Assembly: GCF_001411555.2 (NCBI RefSeq) | Contig: NC_049916.1 | Span: 9,683,295-9,747,294, forward strand | Source: Juglans regia | Taxonomy: Eukaryota; Streptophyta; Magnoliopsida; Fagales; Juglandaceae | DNA length: 64,000 nt | Direction: 5' to 3' | Part shown: positions 10,920 through 23,226 of the stretch, in pieces | Position numbering within the stretch: the first letter of the stretch is position 1 | How the letters are laid out: each line of letters begins with the position of its first letter | Translations under genes and position numbers: made by a program | The notes under the pieces: generated by a model | The model's input: only the letters and a program-made list of their open reading frames with translations | The model's database searches: none | What the model was told of the DNA's origin: nothing

Positions 10920-12261
10920 TAATTGAGCTGAATTATTGCATATTTTATACATTTAGAACTAATATATTTTAATTATTTTATTACATTATTATTAGTTTTA
11001 GATGAAAAAGTAATTAAGATGCATAAATTCGAGTTGTGATTTAAATTGATTTATAGCATAATTAATGCCTAATTTTATAACTTGTGATTTAATTGGGTAA
11101 TATTTCTTCACATGCACAACATATTTTTGATATTCTATTTTTTTTTTTTTTTCTGATTTCTATTTTTTTTTTTATTTTGCTTTCTAAGCTAAGAAATACA
11201 AAAGCATGAGAAAAGTCAAAGTTCTCTTGGTGTTTGCAAAAATATGAGAAAAGTAAAAAAAGCATTCTCGTGATGTTTGGACTTTACACACTCAAAGGAG
11301 AGTCTTTTGGCCTGGGACAGATTCACACGGAAAAAGCAATAAAAAAAAGAAAAAGAATATCACAAGCTGCACGCACAAAAGAAAGAATGAGGATTCTTTA
11401 TTTTTTTTTCATACAGACGCAACACATACAAAGAAAAGGCAACAGGTTTCTTTTTGGCTGGGGGGAGAATAAACATATTTTGAAGAAAGCCCCACTCGCA
11501 TTTGAAGAGCTCCTCTAGGGGTTCAACTGTCGCAGCCCAGCCTTCTGCCATCAATCTCTATTCATTTGGTTTTCTCTTTCCACTCTCTATTATTTATTTA
11601 ATTTTAATTTAAAGTTTATGATGTATTTTTGAGATATTTGACTTAGACATTTGGGCATTTTATTTATTGTTTATTTACTTGATGTTAGTTATTTTTCTTA
11701 CTTCTTTAAGCTTCCATTAAATAGATATTATAATTGTTATGGATTGATTTTTAGAATTTATGATTTAAATACAAGAATGAATCCTAGAATTTTGATTTTG
11801 GGGCTTTTCAATTTTCAGCTCATATTGCATTAATTGTTTTCTAATCTAGCTTAGTTCTTAGTTCAGTTTTGTTAATCTTTTAGTTCCATTGCATATTAGG
11901 TTAATTAAGACTTATTTAATTTCAGTTTTATTAATTAATTTTTTGATTAATTGAGATTGTTTAGCTTAGTTGGTTCCTTGATTGTTAATTTCAATTTGTT
12001 AGTCTTTTAAATTTCATTCCAACACTAAAAAGAAAAAAAATTTAAAATATGAATCTAGTTCATGACTAGTGCCATTTTTATTCCCGTTGCATTCTTCCGT
12101 TCATTGCACATACTACAACTTTTACTTTCTCTTTGTGAATATTTTCACCATTTTAAACGAGTTTGATTTTAAGCAATTTTCTCTGAGGAGACAATTTAGA
12201 AATTTATTCCTAATTATTATGAGACATCCTCTTACACTTGAGACAGCCTTCGTGCTGCTCA
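10920..12261 (+). repeat. 5' LTR of Athila-like element B
   Basis: It starts taattgagctgaattattgc, matching tgattgagctgggttattgc at 23227. The similarity runs through gcataattaatgc, cttcacatgcacaaca, atgcaaaagcatgag and cacactcaaaggagag. The 3' limit, gctgctca at about 12261, is inferred from its position before the primer-binding site, because the 3' LTR copy is incomplete. Long poly-T and poly-A tracts lie inside. An open frame of 94 codons at 11234-11518 is LTR sequence, not a gene. Confidence 0.8.
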
Positions 12262-12282
12262 TTTTTGAGTGAGTAAAGTTTT

Positions 12283-12300
12283 TGGAGCCGTTGCCGAGGA
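12283..12300 (+). promoter_or_regulatory. Primer-binding site of element B (tRNA-Asp type)
   Basis: tggagccgttgccgagga closely matches the plant gypsy primer site TGGCGCCGTTGCCGGGGA, complementary to tRNA-Asp, with two changes. Confidence 0.85.
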
Positions 12301-12451
12301 ATAGTTGCTTGACGTAAATTTAAACTTGTTATTTTATTTTTATTTTTATCTCAAATGTTTCTTTCACTATCTTATCTTTGATTACACATTTCACTTGTCA
12401 CCTACTACTTAGTCGTTTGAACCTTACTTATGCTATTTGGACTGATGTTTA

Positions 12452-13960
12452 ATGTCATGGGTGAGAGACAATTCAAATAGGTTGCTTAGAGTTACATTGA
12501 GCACTGAGAGTAATATACACAGTTTAGAGATAGATAGCTCTTCTGTTTTTTCTACAGACAAGGACATTAAAGTTGAACAAACCATGGCTACACCTGCACC
12601 ACACACTCTTAGAGATTATTTGCAGCCCATTCGCACCATTACACCATCATGCATTATTTTACCTGATGATGCACCTATTTTTTCTATTAAGCATGGTATG
12701 ATGTCAGTGATACCTCAGTTCCACGGGATGGATTCTGAGAGTCTTTATCTGCACCTGACAGATTTTGAGTTGGCCTGCACTACTTTTATTAATAGAGCCA
12801 CTACTGATGAATTTATTAGATTTTTTTTATTTCCTTTCTCTTTAAAGGATAAAGCAAAGATTTAGTTTAATTCTTTGAGGCCTAATTATATCTCTAGTTG
12901 GTCTGATATGCAGAGTTCTTACAAAAAAAATTTCCTTTTCAGAAAACTCAATATTTACAAGAGCAGATCAACGAGTTCAATCAGAAATCTGACGAGACTT
13001 TCCAGGCCAGCTGGGAAAGGTTTAAGGATTTGGTGAACATCTATCCACATCACGGTTTTGAATCCTGAAAGTTGGTGAATTATTTTTACACTAGTCTCAC
13101 TCCAGAATGCAAGCATTTTGTTCAGACCATGTGCAATGAAGAATTCTTTAGCAAGGAACCTGATGAAGCATTGCCATTTTTTTACTATCTTGCTGAGAGC
13201 ACACAACAATGGAACACTAAGACTGATTGAGTTTCATTGACATCTCAACCACTGAGGGCTATTACTAGTGGGGCAAATATAAGCTTAAGGAGGACACTGA
13301 CATTCAAGCCCGAATAGTTGCATTAACTAGAAGATAAGAGGTCATGGAGATGGAAAAAGTGAAAGCAGTAGAGGCATGCTCTTTATGTGCTGATTCAAAC
13401 CACAAGACCCAAAATTGCCCAATTATGCCAGTATTTCAGGAGAATGGGTTTGAGCAGATGCAATCAGCGATCTGGGTAAACAGAGCACAAAATCACCCTT
13501 TCTCCAATACATATAATCTGGGATGAAGGAATCACCCAAATTTCTCATGAGGAATGATCAGCTTGGCCGGTCTCTGCCACCTTCTCAGCAACCATTTCAT
13601 CAGGCTGCTCCTCAGCACCAGTATCAGCCATATCAGAGTTCTCAAAGCTATCTTTTTGTAGCACCTCCAGGATTTCAGCTTCATGTAGTTGCATAGAGTT
13701 CTCAGTCTCAATCATCTGCGAAGAAGTCTTTAGATGACAATATGACACAGATGGCCAATACACTTTAGCAATTCATGCAGATTCAGGCCACCACAAACAA
13801 TTAGAACACTCAGGCCATAAATGACTTGCGAGGCACTATTAATAAGATGAGCACGACATTGAGCACTCTAGAGAGAGGGAAATTTCCAACACAACCTCAA
13901 CCTAATCCTCAAGTATACCGGCAATAACCACAACATGTACATAATGTCTCAGGGAGGTTA
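12452..13960 (+). pseudogene. Athila-like gag, broken
   Basis: The ATG at 12452 opens 137 codons. The product contains RDYLQPIRTITPSCIILPDD, then FSIKHGMMSVIPQFHGMDSE and YLHLTDFELACTTF, the signature start of Athila-type gag. A stop ends it at KDKAKI and gag homology continues downstream in other frames. A CX2CX4HX4C knuckle (CSLCADSNHKTQNC) is encoded at about 13377-13420. The Gln-rich linker (QQPFHQAAPQHQYQPYQ) at 13560-13660 and the TLERGKFPTQPQPNPQV tail before 13930 are typical of the region between knuckle and protease. Gag would package the genomic RNA. At least five stops or frameshifts make this copy non-functional. Confidence 0.85.
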
Positions 13961-13986
13961 TTGAGATAGCGAAGGTCGTTCTTACT

Positions 13987-15559
13987 TTGAGAATTGGAAA
14001 GGAGGTTCCTCAACCAGAGATGACCATTGACAGACAGGTAGTTGCTCCTACACTTGAAGATGTAACAGAGACTAATGAAGCTGAAAAAGAACTAGAGGTA
14101 GTGAGACCAGAGTCAAAGAAACCTGTGAGTGCAGATGCCGAAACTAGTAGGGGGTACCAACCTGTGGTTCCCTATCCTCAGAGATTGGCAGCTAGCCAAA
14201 AGAACAAATACCACACTAAGATTCAGGAAATCTTCAAGCAAGTAAAGATTAATATTCCACTCTTGGATGCTATACAACAAGTTCCTTCATATACAAAATT
14301 TCTAAAGGACTTGTGCACAGTGAAGAGGAAGCTGAATGTAAAGAAGAAATCTTTCCTAACGGAGCAAGTCAATGCATTGATATTGAGCGAGACTCCTTAG
14401 AAGTTCGGAGATCTTGGCTTTCTCAATATTTCCATTATGATCAATGAGTCACGTAATGGGAGAGATTTACTTGATTTGGGGAGTAGTGTGAACTTGCTAC
14501 CGTTATCAGTGTATGAGTAGTGGGGATTGGGTGAGCTAAAAAAGACCTCCATCATGTTACAGTTGGCTGATAGATCAGTTAAGGTGAGGAGTGGTATTAT
14601 TGAGGATGTGCTGGTTCAGGTGGACAAATTTTACTACCCAGTGAATTTTGTAGTTCTTGATATGCAGCAGCCAACCTCCACTATTTACCAAGCTCCTATC
14701 ATCCTTGGAAGACCATTTCTAACTACGTCAAATGCTTTGATTAATTGCAGAAGTGGAGTTTTGAAGCTTACTTTTGGGAACATGGCACTTGAATTGAACG
14801 TTTTCAATGCTTGCAAGATGCCAACACATTTTGATTTCACAAGTGATTTGAATGCTGTAGAGAGTTTGACACCAATATAATTTATTTGGTTAACTTTTTC
14901 TTTCTCTGATGAGGATTCCATTTTTCAGACATCTGAATTTTTACTTGATGAAAAAATTGACCATGTTGATGAAAATGTCCTTGAAGTTTTGGATTGTTTT
15001 GCAGATTCTTCTTTACCACTTGAAGTACAATTTGCAGACACAAGATGGCAACCACAGTTTAAAACTCTACCACCACCAGACATACTTAAATCTTTAGAGG
15101 AAGAAGTTCCTCATTTGGAACTGAAACCACTTCTTCAAGATTTAAAGTATGTTTTTCTTGGTCCTGAAGAAGACACTTTTCCTGCGGTGATTTCCTCGAA
15201 GTTAAATCAGAAAGATGAAACCCAGTTGATTGAAGTCTTAAGAAAGCATTGAGGCGCAATTGGTTGGACAGTAGCCGACATCAAAGGTATTGATGCTGCT
15301 GTTTATACCCATAGAATCCATCTTGAAGAAAATGCTAGACCGGTTCGTGATACTCAACATAGGCTCAATCCTACCATGAAGGAAGTTGTCAAAGAGAAAG
15401 TGCTCAAGCTGCTCGCAGTGGGTATCATTTACCCCATCTCAGATAGTAAGTGGGTAAGTCCAACTCAAGTGGTATAAAAAAAATCTAATTTAACTGTTGT
15501 CAAAAATGAGAAAAATAAATTGAGTCCAACCAGAATGGTCACTGGCTGGAGGATGTGTA
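13987..15559 (+). pseudogene. Athila-like protease and RT N-terminus, broken and cut by copia B
   Basis: The first open piece (13987-14400) is the acidic/Lys-rich linker that includes VPYPQRLAASQKNK and FKQVKINIPLLDAIQQVPSY, a conserved stretch before protease in Athila-type polyproteins. The protease core reads RDLLDLGSSVNLLPLSVYE, then a stop (14518-14520), then GELKKTSIMLQLADRSVKV and APIILGRPFLTTSNALI (14527-14880). The active-site Asp is present in a DLGSS context. The RT N-terminus follows from about 15250 (THRIHLEENARPVRDTQHR, then VGIIYPISDSKWVSPTQVV and a stop, then RMVTGWRMC). It ends exactly where the copia LTR starts at 15560. RT resumes at about 19800 with some sequence missing. 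Confidence 0.85.
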
Positions 15560-15761
15560 TGTTGGCGTGAGTTGTATATTAAAGGAAAATTGGAGCAATT
15601 GTAGGAAGTGGGATGGAGAGAAATTCTTTCCTTCACACATTAGCTTAATTATAGGAGCAAAATCTGTATAGGTTAGAATAGAAAATATATTCTGGTATGT
15701 ACTTGTAGCTAAGGATTGTATAGGGGAATTATTATTCGAATATATGGAGAACTTTTTAACA
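15560..15761 (+). repeat. 5' LTR of copia element C
   Basis: Starts tgttggcgtgag and ends ctttttaaca (TG...CA), 202 bp, directly followed by the primer-binding site. No second copy is present because the 3' end of the element is missing, so its limits rest on termini and context. Confidence 0.75.
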
Positions 15762-15780
15762 TGGTATCACAGCCTAATCC
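15762..15780 (+). promoter_or_regulatory. Primer-binding site of copia C
   Basis: tggtatcacagcctaatcc is close to the copia initiator tRNA-Met motif TGGTATCAGAGC, immediately after the LTR end. Confidence 0.8.
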
Positions 15781-15824
15781 TGGTACCAATAAACCCTAAA
15801 CCTTGCTTCCCTCACCTTGCCCAC

Positions 15825-16905
15825 CATGTTGTTGGACTCTAATGCAGAACCCCAGACTGGTGTATCTCAGTCCGATTCCCTTTTCTCCGAATTCACAACA
15901 AAGATGACTTAAGCTCTTACCAAAGTCCAAACACCGACCCTGACCACCGAACCATCCACTGCTCCAATCAGCATCAAGTTGGATGGAACCAACTATACCA
16001 TCTGGTCCCAAGTTGTTGAGATGTATATCTCTGGCAAAGACAAGTTGGGATATATCAATGGCGATATACCACAACCACCTTCGACGCCATCCTTTCGAAA
16101 ATGGCACACAGACAACGCCATTGTCAAAGGTTGGCTAATTAACTCCATGGACTCCTCCTTGACAGGGAATTTCATTTGGTTTCCTACGGCTAAGTTGGTG
16201 TGGGATTCCATTGCTATCACTTACTTCAGTGGTAGTGACACATCTCAGGTCTATGATCTTCGACGTCGTGCGACATAGCTTAAACAAGCTGGAGGCTCCC
16301 TTGAGAAATACTACAATGACCTTCAAGGGTTATGGCGTGAGATTGACTTCAGGCGCCCTAAACCAATGGTATGTGCAGTTGATATTCACAACTATAATAT
16401 TATTCTTCAAGAAGATCGGGTGTATGTTTTCTTGGATGGCCTAGACGATTGACTAGACAAAATTCGGGGTAACGTGTTGCAGCTTCGCCTGTGAAGCACT
16501 CCGTCATGCTGTTATGATCATTGGAAGTGCAGATGCTGTTCCTGGAGCTGTTCTTGCCACCAAAGGACTCAGACTTGGTTCCTCTACCCAACCTCCTACC
16601 GTTCACAATGGGAAACATAAATCTCATCCATCTTCAGAGGGCTTGAAGTGCTCCCATTGTGGCAGTCCGAAACACACTCGTGAAACCTGCTTTAAATTGC
16701 ACGGGTATCCTGATTGGTGGAATGGTCTCCAGGCTAAGAAAGTTTGTGACACGGGTAATAAAGATGAAGGTTCTGGTAAAGTAGCTGTGGCTACTGTCGA
16801 ACCTCAACTCTCCTTCACACCACAGATGGCATTGGTTCTGGACTTAGGTAACTATGGTTGTGCTTGTTATACTTCGACTAATGATGATACCCGTGGTGCA
16901 TGACT
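15825..16905 (+). pseudogene. Copia C gag, broken
   Basis: Gag homology begins at the ATG near 15825 and is interrupted early. The main open piece (15979-16278) reads MDGTNYTIWSQVVEMYISGK then LGYINGDIPQPP and FRKWHTDNAIVKGWLINSM, the standard copia gag N-terminal domain. A stop follows the RRRAT segment. A knuckle CSHCGSPKHTRETC (CX2CX4HX4C intact) followed by KLHGYPDWW lies at about 16650-16720 in another open piece (16514-16903). At least three interruptions separate the parts. It would encode the particle protein. Confidence 0.85.
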
Positions 16906-17905
16906 ACTGGACTCTAGTGCCACTGACCATATGACGTTTGCTGCTACGGATTTCACACAGACCTCCCTACTGAGACATACTAATATCGCCAATGCTAATT
17001 GCGTTATCTCCCCTATCACTGGCACGGGTACTGTCACATTATCCCCTACTTTACAGCTGCATAACACTTGTTCCATCCTTATCTCATAAGCTTCTCTCCG
17101 TGAGCCAAGTAACATCTGATCTTAATTGCATTGTGCTAATGTACCCTATTTTCTATCTTCTCCAGGACATTCTAATGAAGGAGATCATTGGGCGAAAGGG
17201 GGACTCTACTATATGGAAGATTTTAGTTTGGGCTGAGCACATCATACGTAACATTCTCTTGGTGTCAAAGAAAAGGAAATCTGGCTTTGGCATCGTTGGT
17301 TTGGACATCCATCGTTCACCTATATGAAGCATTTGTTTCTAGATTTGTTTTCTAAATTGAAAAATTTTGATTTTCAATATGAAACTTGCATATTGGCAAA
17401 AAGTCATAGGGCTTCTTTTCCGTTAAGTTTGAATAAAAATGATACTCCATTTGCATTGATCCACTCTAATGTGTGGGGTCCTTCTCCAATTACTACTGTA
17501 TCCGGGTTCAAATGGTTTGTGTTGTTTGTTGATGATTGTACCTGCATGACTTGGCTTTATTTGCTCAAACATAAAGATGAAGTACTAGGAGTGTTTAAAT
17601 CAATTCATGTTATGGTGCAAACACAATTTTCCTCTAAGGTTCAGGTACTTCGATTGGATAACGATGGTGAATATGTCAATCACCAATTTCGTGAGTATTT
17701 TCAACAACATGGCATTATTCATGAGACTTCATTCCCCCAAACCCCTAAGCAAAATGGCATTGCTGAGCAAAAAAACCGACATGTTCTTGAAACTGCTCGA
17801 GCTCTCTTAGTTGGCGCCCATGCTCCTAGTTTTTTTTGGACTGATGCTGTTACCAATGTCATTCATCTGCTCAACCGAATGCCCTCTAAGGTGTTGGACT
17901 TTTAA
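16900..17905 (+). pseudogene. Copia C protease and integrase, broken
   Basis: The protease motif is LDSSATDHMTF at about 16907, with the usual Gly of DSGA replaced by Ser. The pre-integrase region has the FGHPS-type motif near 17305. The open piece 17324-17905 (193 codons) covers integrase: CILAKSHRASFP, then IHSNVWGPSP where the catalytic Asp of the usual D(V/I)WGP is Asn, then FVDDCTCMTWLYLL, LRLDNDGEYV (second Asp present) and TPKQNGIAEQKNRHVLE (Glu position; the usual VERKNRH reads AEQKNRH). One catalytic Asp is therefore lost. The C-terminal part continues at 17930-18160 in broken frames (TKLDPCASRC, FLGYAF). Confidence 0.85.
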
Positions 17906-18196
17906 ACCCCATTACAAGCCCTCTCGGCATATACTCCTATGCCTGCTGTATTGATGCTTCCACACTATGTGTTTGGGTGAGTAGCGTATGTCCATCTCCA
18001 TAAGAAACAACGGACTAAGCTAGATCCCTGTGCTAGTAGGTGCTTATTTCTGGGATATGCTTTTCATAAAAAAGGATATAGATGCTACGACCCCACTTCT
18101 AGTCGCACCTATATTACTATGGATGTCTCCTTCATGGAAACCGAAACTTTTTTTCCACCCACTTTTCCTCTTTAGGGGGAGAATAGACAGGAAGAG

Positions 18197-19790
18197 TTGA
18201 ATTGGATGGAATTAAAATGGCCGAGTTTATTTGAAACACATGTGGAATTGAGGCAAGCAGAACATGTCTTTTTGGCTACTGAACACCATGAAGATGCTCA
18301 TGAACACCATGAAAATCATCATGAAGCGGCAATTTCTTCCCCCTCTGCAGTACATGAAGACCCAACTCCTGGGAATGATCCTGTGGTAAGTTCCTTTAAC
18401 ACAAATATCATGGCATCTCCTGTTGGTTATGTGTTACCTGCCAGGCACAATTGTGGAAAGCCTCCAAGCCGCTACTCACTAAACATTGAGGAAAGAAGAT
18501 CAAGCTACCCTATTGCCAATTATGTGTCCACAAAGGAGCTGAATGAACCTTTCAAGACGTTTATGCATAGCATTTTGGTATGTCATGTCCCAACAAGGGT
18601 GGATGAAGCCTTGGAAGACCTGAAGTGGACTCAGGCAATCAAAGATGAAATGGAGGCACTAATGAAGAACAAGACATGGAACCTAGTGCCATTACCGGAA
18701 GGAAAAAAAACAGTGGGGTGCAAGTGGATGTTTTTCATTAAACACAAAGTTGATGGATCTATAGAATGATACAAGGCAAGACTTGTGGCAAAATGGTATA
18801 TTCAAACATATGGTATAGACTATCAAGAAACTTTCTCACCGGTAGCTAAATTAAATATTGTTAGAGTGTTGCTATCTCTTGCAGCAGACTTAGATTGGCC
18901 ACTACATCAGTTTGATGTGAAAAATGCATTTCTTCATGGTGAACTTGAAGAACAAGTTTATATGGACATCCCTCTAGGCTACTCAGTGACCACCAGAACT
19001 AATGAGATGTGCAAGTTGCAACGAGCCTTGTATGGGTTAAAACAATTGTCGCGGGCGTGGTTCGGGTGATTTAGCTTGGCAATGAAGAAGTATGGTTTCC
19101 AACAAAGCAACCCAGACCACACTTTATTTCTCAAAAAATAGCAAGGCAAAGTAATCGCTCTAATTGTCTATGTCGATGATATGATCATTACAGGAGATGA
19201 TATTGAAGAAATCCCACGGCTCCAAAGACAGTTGGCTAGTGAATTCGAAATGAAGAATCTAGGTGGGCTTAAGTATTTCCTTGGGATAGAGGTTGCCAGA
19301 CCAACCCAAGGCATCTTTTCATCCCAAAGAAAATATGTCCTTGATTTATTATCTGAAGTTGGACTATTAGAGTGCAAACCAGTGGATACCCCAATTGTCC
19401 AAAATCACAACTTGGGGTATATCCGAACCAAAAACCAACTGGCAAGGGAAGATACCAACGGTTAGTTGGCAAACTGATTTATCTCTCTCATACTCATCCA
19501 GATATTGCGTATGCTGTAAGTGTAGTGAGTTAATTTATGCATTTTCTAAGTGAGGAACACATGGAGGCTGTAATTCGGATACTAAAGTACTTGAAGTCTT
19601 CTCCAGGAAAAGGGCTCATGTTTTCTAAGAATGATCATGTGGGAATTGATGGCTATACAGATGTAAATTGGGCTAGGAACATCTTTGATAGGAAGTTGAC
19701 GTTAGGGTATTCACATTTGTAGGTGGAAACCTTGTGACATGGAGAAGTAAGAAACAAAAGGTGGTGGCACTCTCGAGTGCAGAGGTGGAA
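18197..19790 (+). pseudogene. Copia C RT and partial RNase H, broken
   Basis: After a His/Glu-rich spacer with repeated EHHE words come the RT blocks: KNKTWNLVPLPEGKKTVGCK, a stop, [20 protein letters not shown] then [29 protein letters not shown] and [15 protein letters not shown]. The catalytic LIVYVDDMIITGDD at about 19165 is intact. Then come LGGLKYFLGIEVAR, a frameshift near 19460 and an RNase H start (GYTDVNWARN, then WRSKKQKVVALSSAEVE in another frame). RNase H stops at about 19790, where the deletion junction with gypsy RT lies. Unlike copia A, the YVDD box survives, but stops and the missing 3' end make the copy dead. Confidence 0.9.
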
Positions 19791-19801
19791 CACCTGGTAA
19801 T

Positions 19802-21151
19802 GCATTTTACTATTTCTTGGATGGATTCTCTGGTTATTACCAAATTGCTGTAGCACCTGATGACCAGGAGAAGACCACCTTCACCTATCCTTTTGGCACT
19901 TTTGCTTTTACTAGAATGCCTTTTGGTTTGTGTAATGCTCCAGCTATCTTTCAGAGACGCATGATGAGTATTTTTTCTGACATGATTGAGGATATTTGTG
20001 AAATATTCATGGATGACTTCTCTGTTTTTGGAAAATCTTTTGATTGTTGTTTGCATAATTTGGCACATATTCTCTAGAGATGTGAGGAAAAAAACCTTTT
20101 ACTTAATTGGGAGAAATGCCAATTTATGGTTACTCAGGGCATTGTCTTGGGACATATTGTTTCTTTTGAAGGTATAAAGGTCGACAAAGAAAAAATTAAA
20201 TTAATATAAAAACTTCCTATCCCAAGGACGGCTAAGGATATTTGTTCTTTTCTTGGCCATGCATGCTTTTATAGGCAGTTTATTCAAGAGTTCAGTTCTA
20301 TTGCAAAACCTTTGTGCACTCTTTTACAAAATGATATTGAATTTGTGTGGACTGATGAGTGCCAAAAAGCTTTTGATACCCTTAAAGAATCGCTTATCAC
20401 CGCCCCCATTATGCAACCCCCGCAGTGAGACATTCTCTTTGAAATTATGACTGATGCAAGTGATTATGCATTGAGTGCTGTTTTGGGACAGCGTGTGGAT
20501 AATCAACCTTTTGTAATTTATTATGCAAGTAGAACCTTGAATGATGCCCATAAAAATTACACCACTACTGAAAAAGAATTGCTTGTAGTGGTTTTTGCAC
20601 TTGATAAATTTTGGACTTACATTCTTGGTTCTCCTATTACCATTTTCACTGACCACTCTGCTTTGAAGTATTTGTTGACTAAGAAAGATGCCAAACCATG
20701 CTCAATCCGCTGGATTTTATTACTTCAAAAGTTCAACATCAACATTAAGAACAAGAAAGGAGTTGAAAACGTGGTAGCTGACCACCTCTCTAGGTTGCCA
20801 TCATCTTCCTCTTCAAATGTCAGGCTTCCTCTTGATGATAGTTTCCCAGATGAGCAACTCTTTGTGGTTCATAGAGCTCCCTGTTATGCTGACATAGTCA
20901 ACTATCTGGCGACTGAACGAATGCCTTCTAAATGGTCCACCCAAGATAAGCGTCAATTTTTCTCTGAGGTACAACACTTTTACTTTGATGATCCATACCT
21001 TTTCAAATATTGTTCAGACCAATTGATTCGAAGATGCATTCCCGATGATGAGTTTTCCTTTGTGTTGAGATTTTGTCATATCGGTGCATGTGGTGGTCAT
21101 TTTTCAGTAAAGAAAACAATCATCAAAATTTTGCAAAATGGTTTTTACTGA
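19802..21151 (+). pseudogene. Athila-like RT and RNase H (continued), broken
   Basis: RT resumes mid-palm: FYYFLDGFSGYYQIAVAPDD, then FAFTRMPFGLCNAPAIFQRR and the catalytic region EIFMDDFSVFGKSF. The box is MDD, with the Asp pair present. Stops follow after LAHIL, KIKLI and MQPPQ. RNase H is the longest open piece (20447-21151, 234 codons): MTDASDYALSAVLGQR, NYTTTEKELLVVVFA, ITIFTDHSALKYLLTKK and ENVVADHLSRL, with the acidic residues of the active site in place. It runs on through a linker into the integrase zinc-binding region (FCHIGACGGHFSVKKT). The sequence between TGWRMC and YYFLDG is missing because of the copia C deletion. Confidence 0.9.
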
Positions 21152-22170
21152 CCTTCCATGTTTAAAGATGCTTATAATTTTTGTAATGCTTGTGAGCCTT
21201 GTCAAAAACTGTGATCCATTAGCAAAAGAGACATGATGTCTCTTTCCACTATTCTCACTTTAGAAATTTTTGACTGTTGGGGAATAGACTTCATGGGACC
21301 TTTTCCGATTTCCTTTGGAAACACATATATTTTATTGACCGCGGATTATGTTTCAAAATGGGTGGAGGCCGTTGCTTGCAAAACAAATGACCATTGTGTT
21401 GTCCTAAAATTTTTGCAATCTCTGTTTGCTTGCTTTGGCATGCCTAAAGTTATCATTAGTGATGAGGGTTCTCATTTTTGCAACAAACTATTTTCTACAC
21501 TCACGAAGAAATATGGTATCACATACAGAGTTTTTACCCCTTATCACCCTTAAACAAATGGGCAAGTAGAATTGGCAAACAGAGAAATCAAAATCATTTT
21601 GGAGAAAACTATCAATCCTAATAGGAAAGACTGGTTAGTTAAGCTTCTTGATGCTTTGTGGGCTTATAGGATAGCTTTTAAAACTAATCTAGGGATGTCC
21701 CCTCATCGATTAGTTTATGGTAAAACTTGTCATTTACCTGTTGATATTTAGGATCGATCCCTTTGGGTTATAAAACATGTTAACATGTCACTTGATGAAG
21801 TTTCAGGGTTGAGAAAATTGTAGATTAATGAATTGGATGAAGCTAGACGAGTTGCCTACGACAACGCTCAGCTGGCAAAGGAACTCATGAAAATTCTACA
21901 TGATCAGAAAATTCATCCCAAACATTTCACACTTGGCTAGGAAGTTCTTCTTTACAACTCTCGCTTACATATTTTTCTTGGTAAATTGAAATCCCAATAG
22001 AGTAGGCCGTATATTGTAAAGAAGGTTCATCCTCACGGAGTGGTCGACATTGTCAATGCGAAGAATGACAATAGCTTCACTATCAATGGACAACGTTTAA
22101 AGCCGTTTATGACTGCATTTGATCTAAACGAAAAGATCTTGCTTGTGACAGAACCCAGAGAAGTAGTTTG
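21060..22170 (+). pseudogene. Athila-like integrase, broken
   Basis: The HHCC zinc module is visible (FCHIGACGGHFS, then CNACEPCQK). The core carries [20 protein letters not shown] (first Asp), [18 protein letters not shown] (second Asp) and, after a stop, [19 protein letters not shown] (Glu). The C-terminal segment includes [18 protein letters not shown] with a stop in place of Trp, DEARRVAYDNAQLAKELMK, and FTINGQRLKPFMTAFDLNEK at the end near 22130. Integrase would join element DNA to the host chromosome. At least six stops occur, but the DDE residues themselves survive. Confidence 0.9.
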
Positions 22171-23226
22171 ATTTTGATTTTGATTTTGATTTTTTTTCTT
22201 CCCTTTACGGCTTTGTTTAATTGCATTTTGTCTTATATATTTATTCGTTGTTTTGCTTTTCTTTTATATCTCATGTTTGGTTGTCTGCATTGCTTACTTA
22301 TTCTTGTGTACTTTTTTTTTTCCCGTTTGATTCATTGAGGATCATGTCTCTCACTAATTGGGGGAGCGTGTGTGCACAGATTTTAAAAAAAAAATTGCAT
22401 TAATGTGATGTGCATTGATACACATGATTGACACATACTCTATTTCTAGTATTTTGTGAAATCTAAGCATCTTGATTGAGTAGTTGAGCCGAATCATTTT
22501 GAGAAGATTTATTATCAAGCTTGAGCACAGAGTATGATTTTTTACGCATCATATTTTGTTAATGTGTAGCTTGAAATACTGCGATGCTATACTCATTGAG
22601 ATGAGACTTTGTGAGATTTTTGTAGAACGAATGACAAGTTTTGAAGGACATTTTGCACATGCTTACATTTGTAGTGTTCCTCAATTTACTGTTCATTGAT
22701 TTAATACATGAGAAGTAAATTGCAGGACTACCGAGCCTTTTTCTGACTACCGAGCCTTTTTCCAAAACATGAAAAAAAAAGAAAAAAAAATATATGAAAG
22801 TGATTTATGGAGATTTCGTAAATTAAGGGCTAGAAACAATTACTTAAGACTTTGGGGGTTGAGTGTTCAACCTTTAAAAACAGAGTTGACATAAAAACTG
22901 CTAGTTCCTTGGGCTTTGAGATAGTTAGAATCATCAATGATTAATCTTAAGGTTGAAAAATCCTATAACAAATTGAGAAACACAGCCAATTTAGCTCCAC
23001 ACACAAATTTGAGTTCTGAGACATTTGCCTCAATTCTATGTGAAAGATTGTTGAGATAGTCTTGGTGGGTATAGCTCTTGGGGGTTGAGTAATAACGTAT
23101 CACTTTTGTTAGAATTCAGAATTGTGTTTGATTGCTTCTGTTTGAACTTTGATCTTTATGCAATATTTATCTCAATTAATTTTCACTATTTTGCTAAAGG
23201 ATTAGCAAAACGCTAGTTGGAGGATG
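22171..23226 (+). other. Long 3' noncoding region of element B
   Basis: About 1 kb lies between the integrase end and the 3' LTR, as in Athila-type elements. Purine tracts such as ttgggggagcg (22358) and tttgggggttgag (22851 and 23085) occur. A short direct repeat, ctaccgagcctttttc, appears at 22729 and 22747. No open frame of note. Confidence 0.6.

Larger units (their letters stand above)
15560..19800 (+). mobile_element. Ty1/copia retrotransposon (element C) nested in element B, 3' end deleted
   Basis: It begins with a 202-bp LTR, followed by a primer-binding site, gag, protease, integrase, RT and part of RNase H. There is no polypurine tract and no second LTR: sequence recognisable as RNase H (SSAEVEHLV) runs straight into gypsy RT (FYYFLDGFSGYYQI) at about 19795-19805. 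The 5-bp duplication expected at the 5' side would be gtgta (15555-15559), but no partner exists at the other side. Many stops are present. The insertion lies between the gypsy TGWRMC and FLDGFSGYYQI motifs. Confidence 0.9.

Noticed and set aside
11234..11554. 94- and 64-codon frames on opposite strands
   Set aside because: Both lie inside the long LTR of the Athila-like element.
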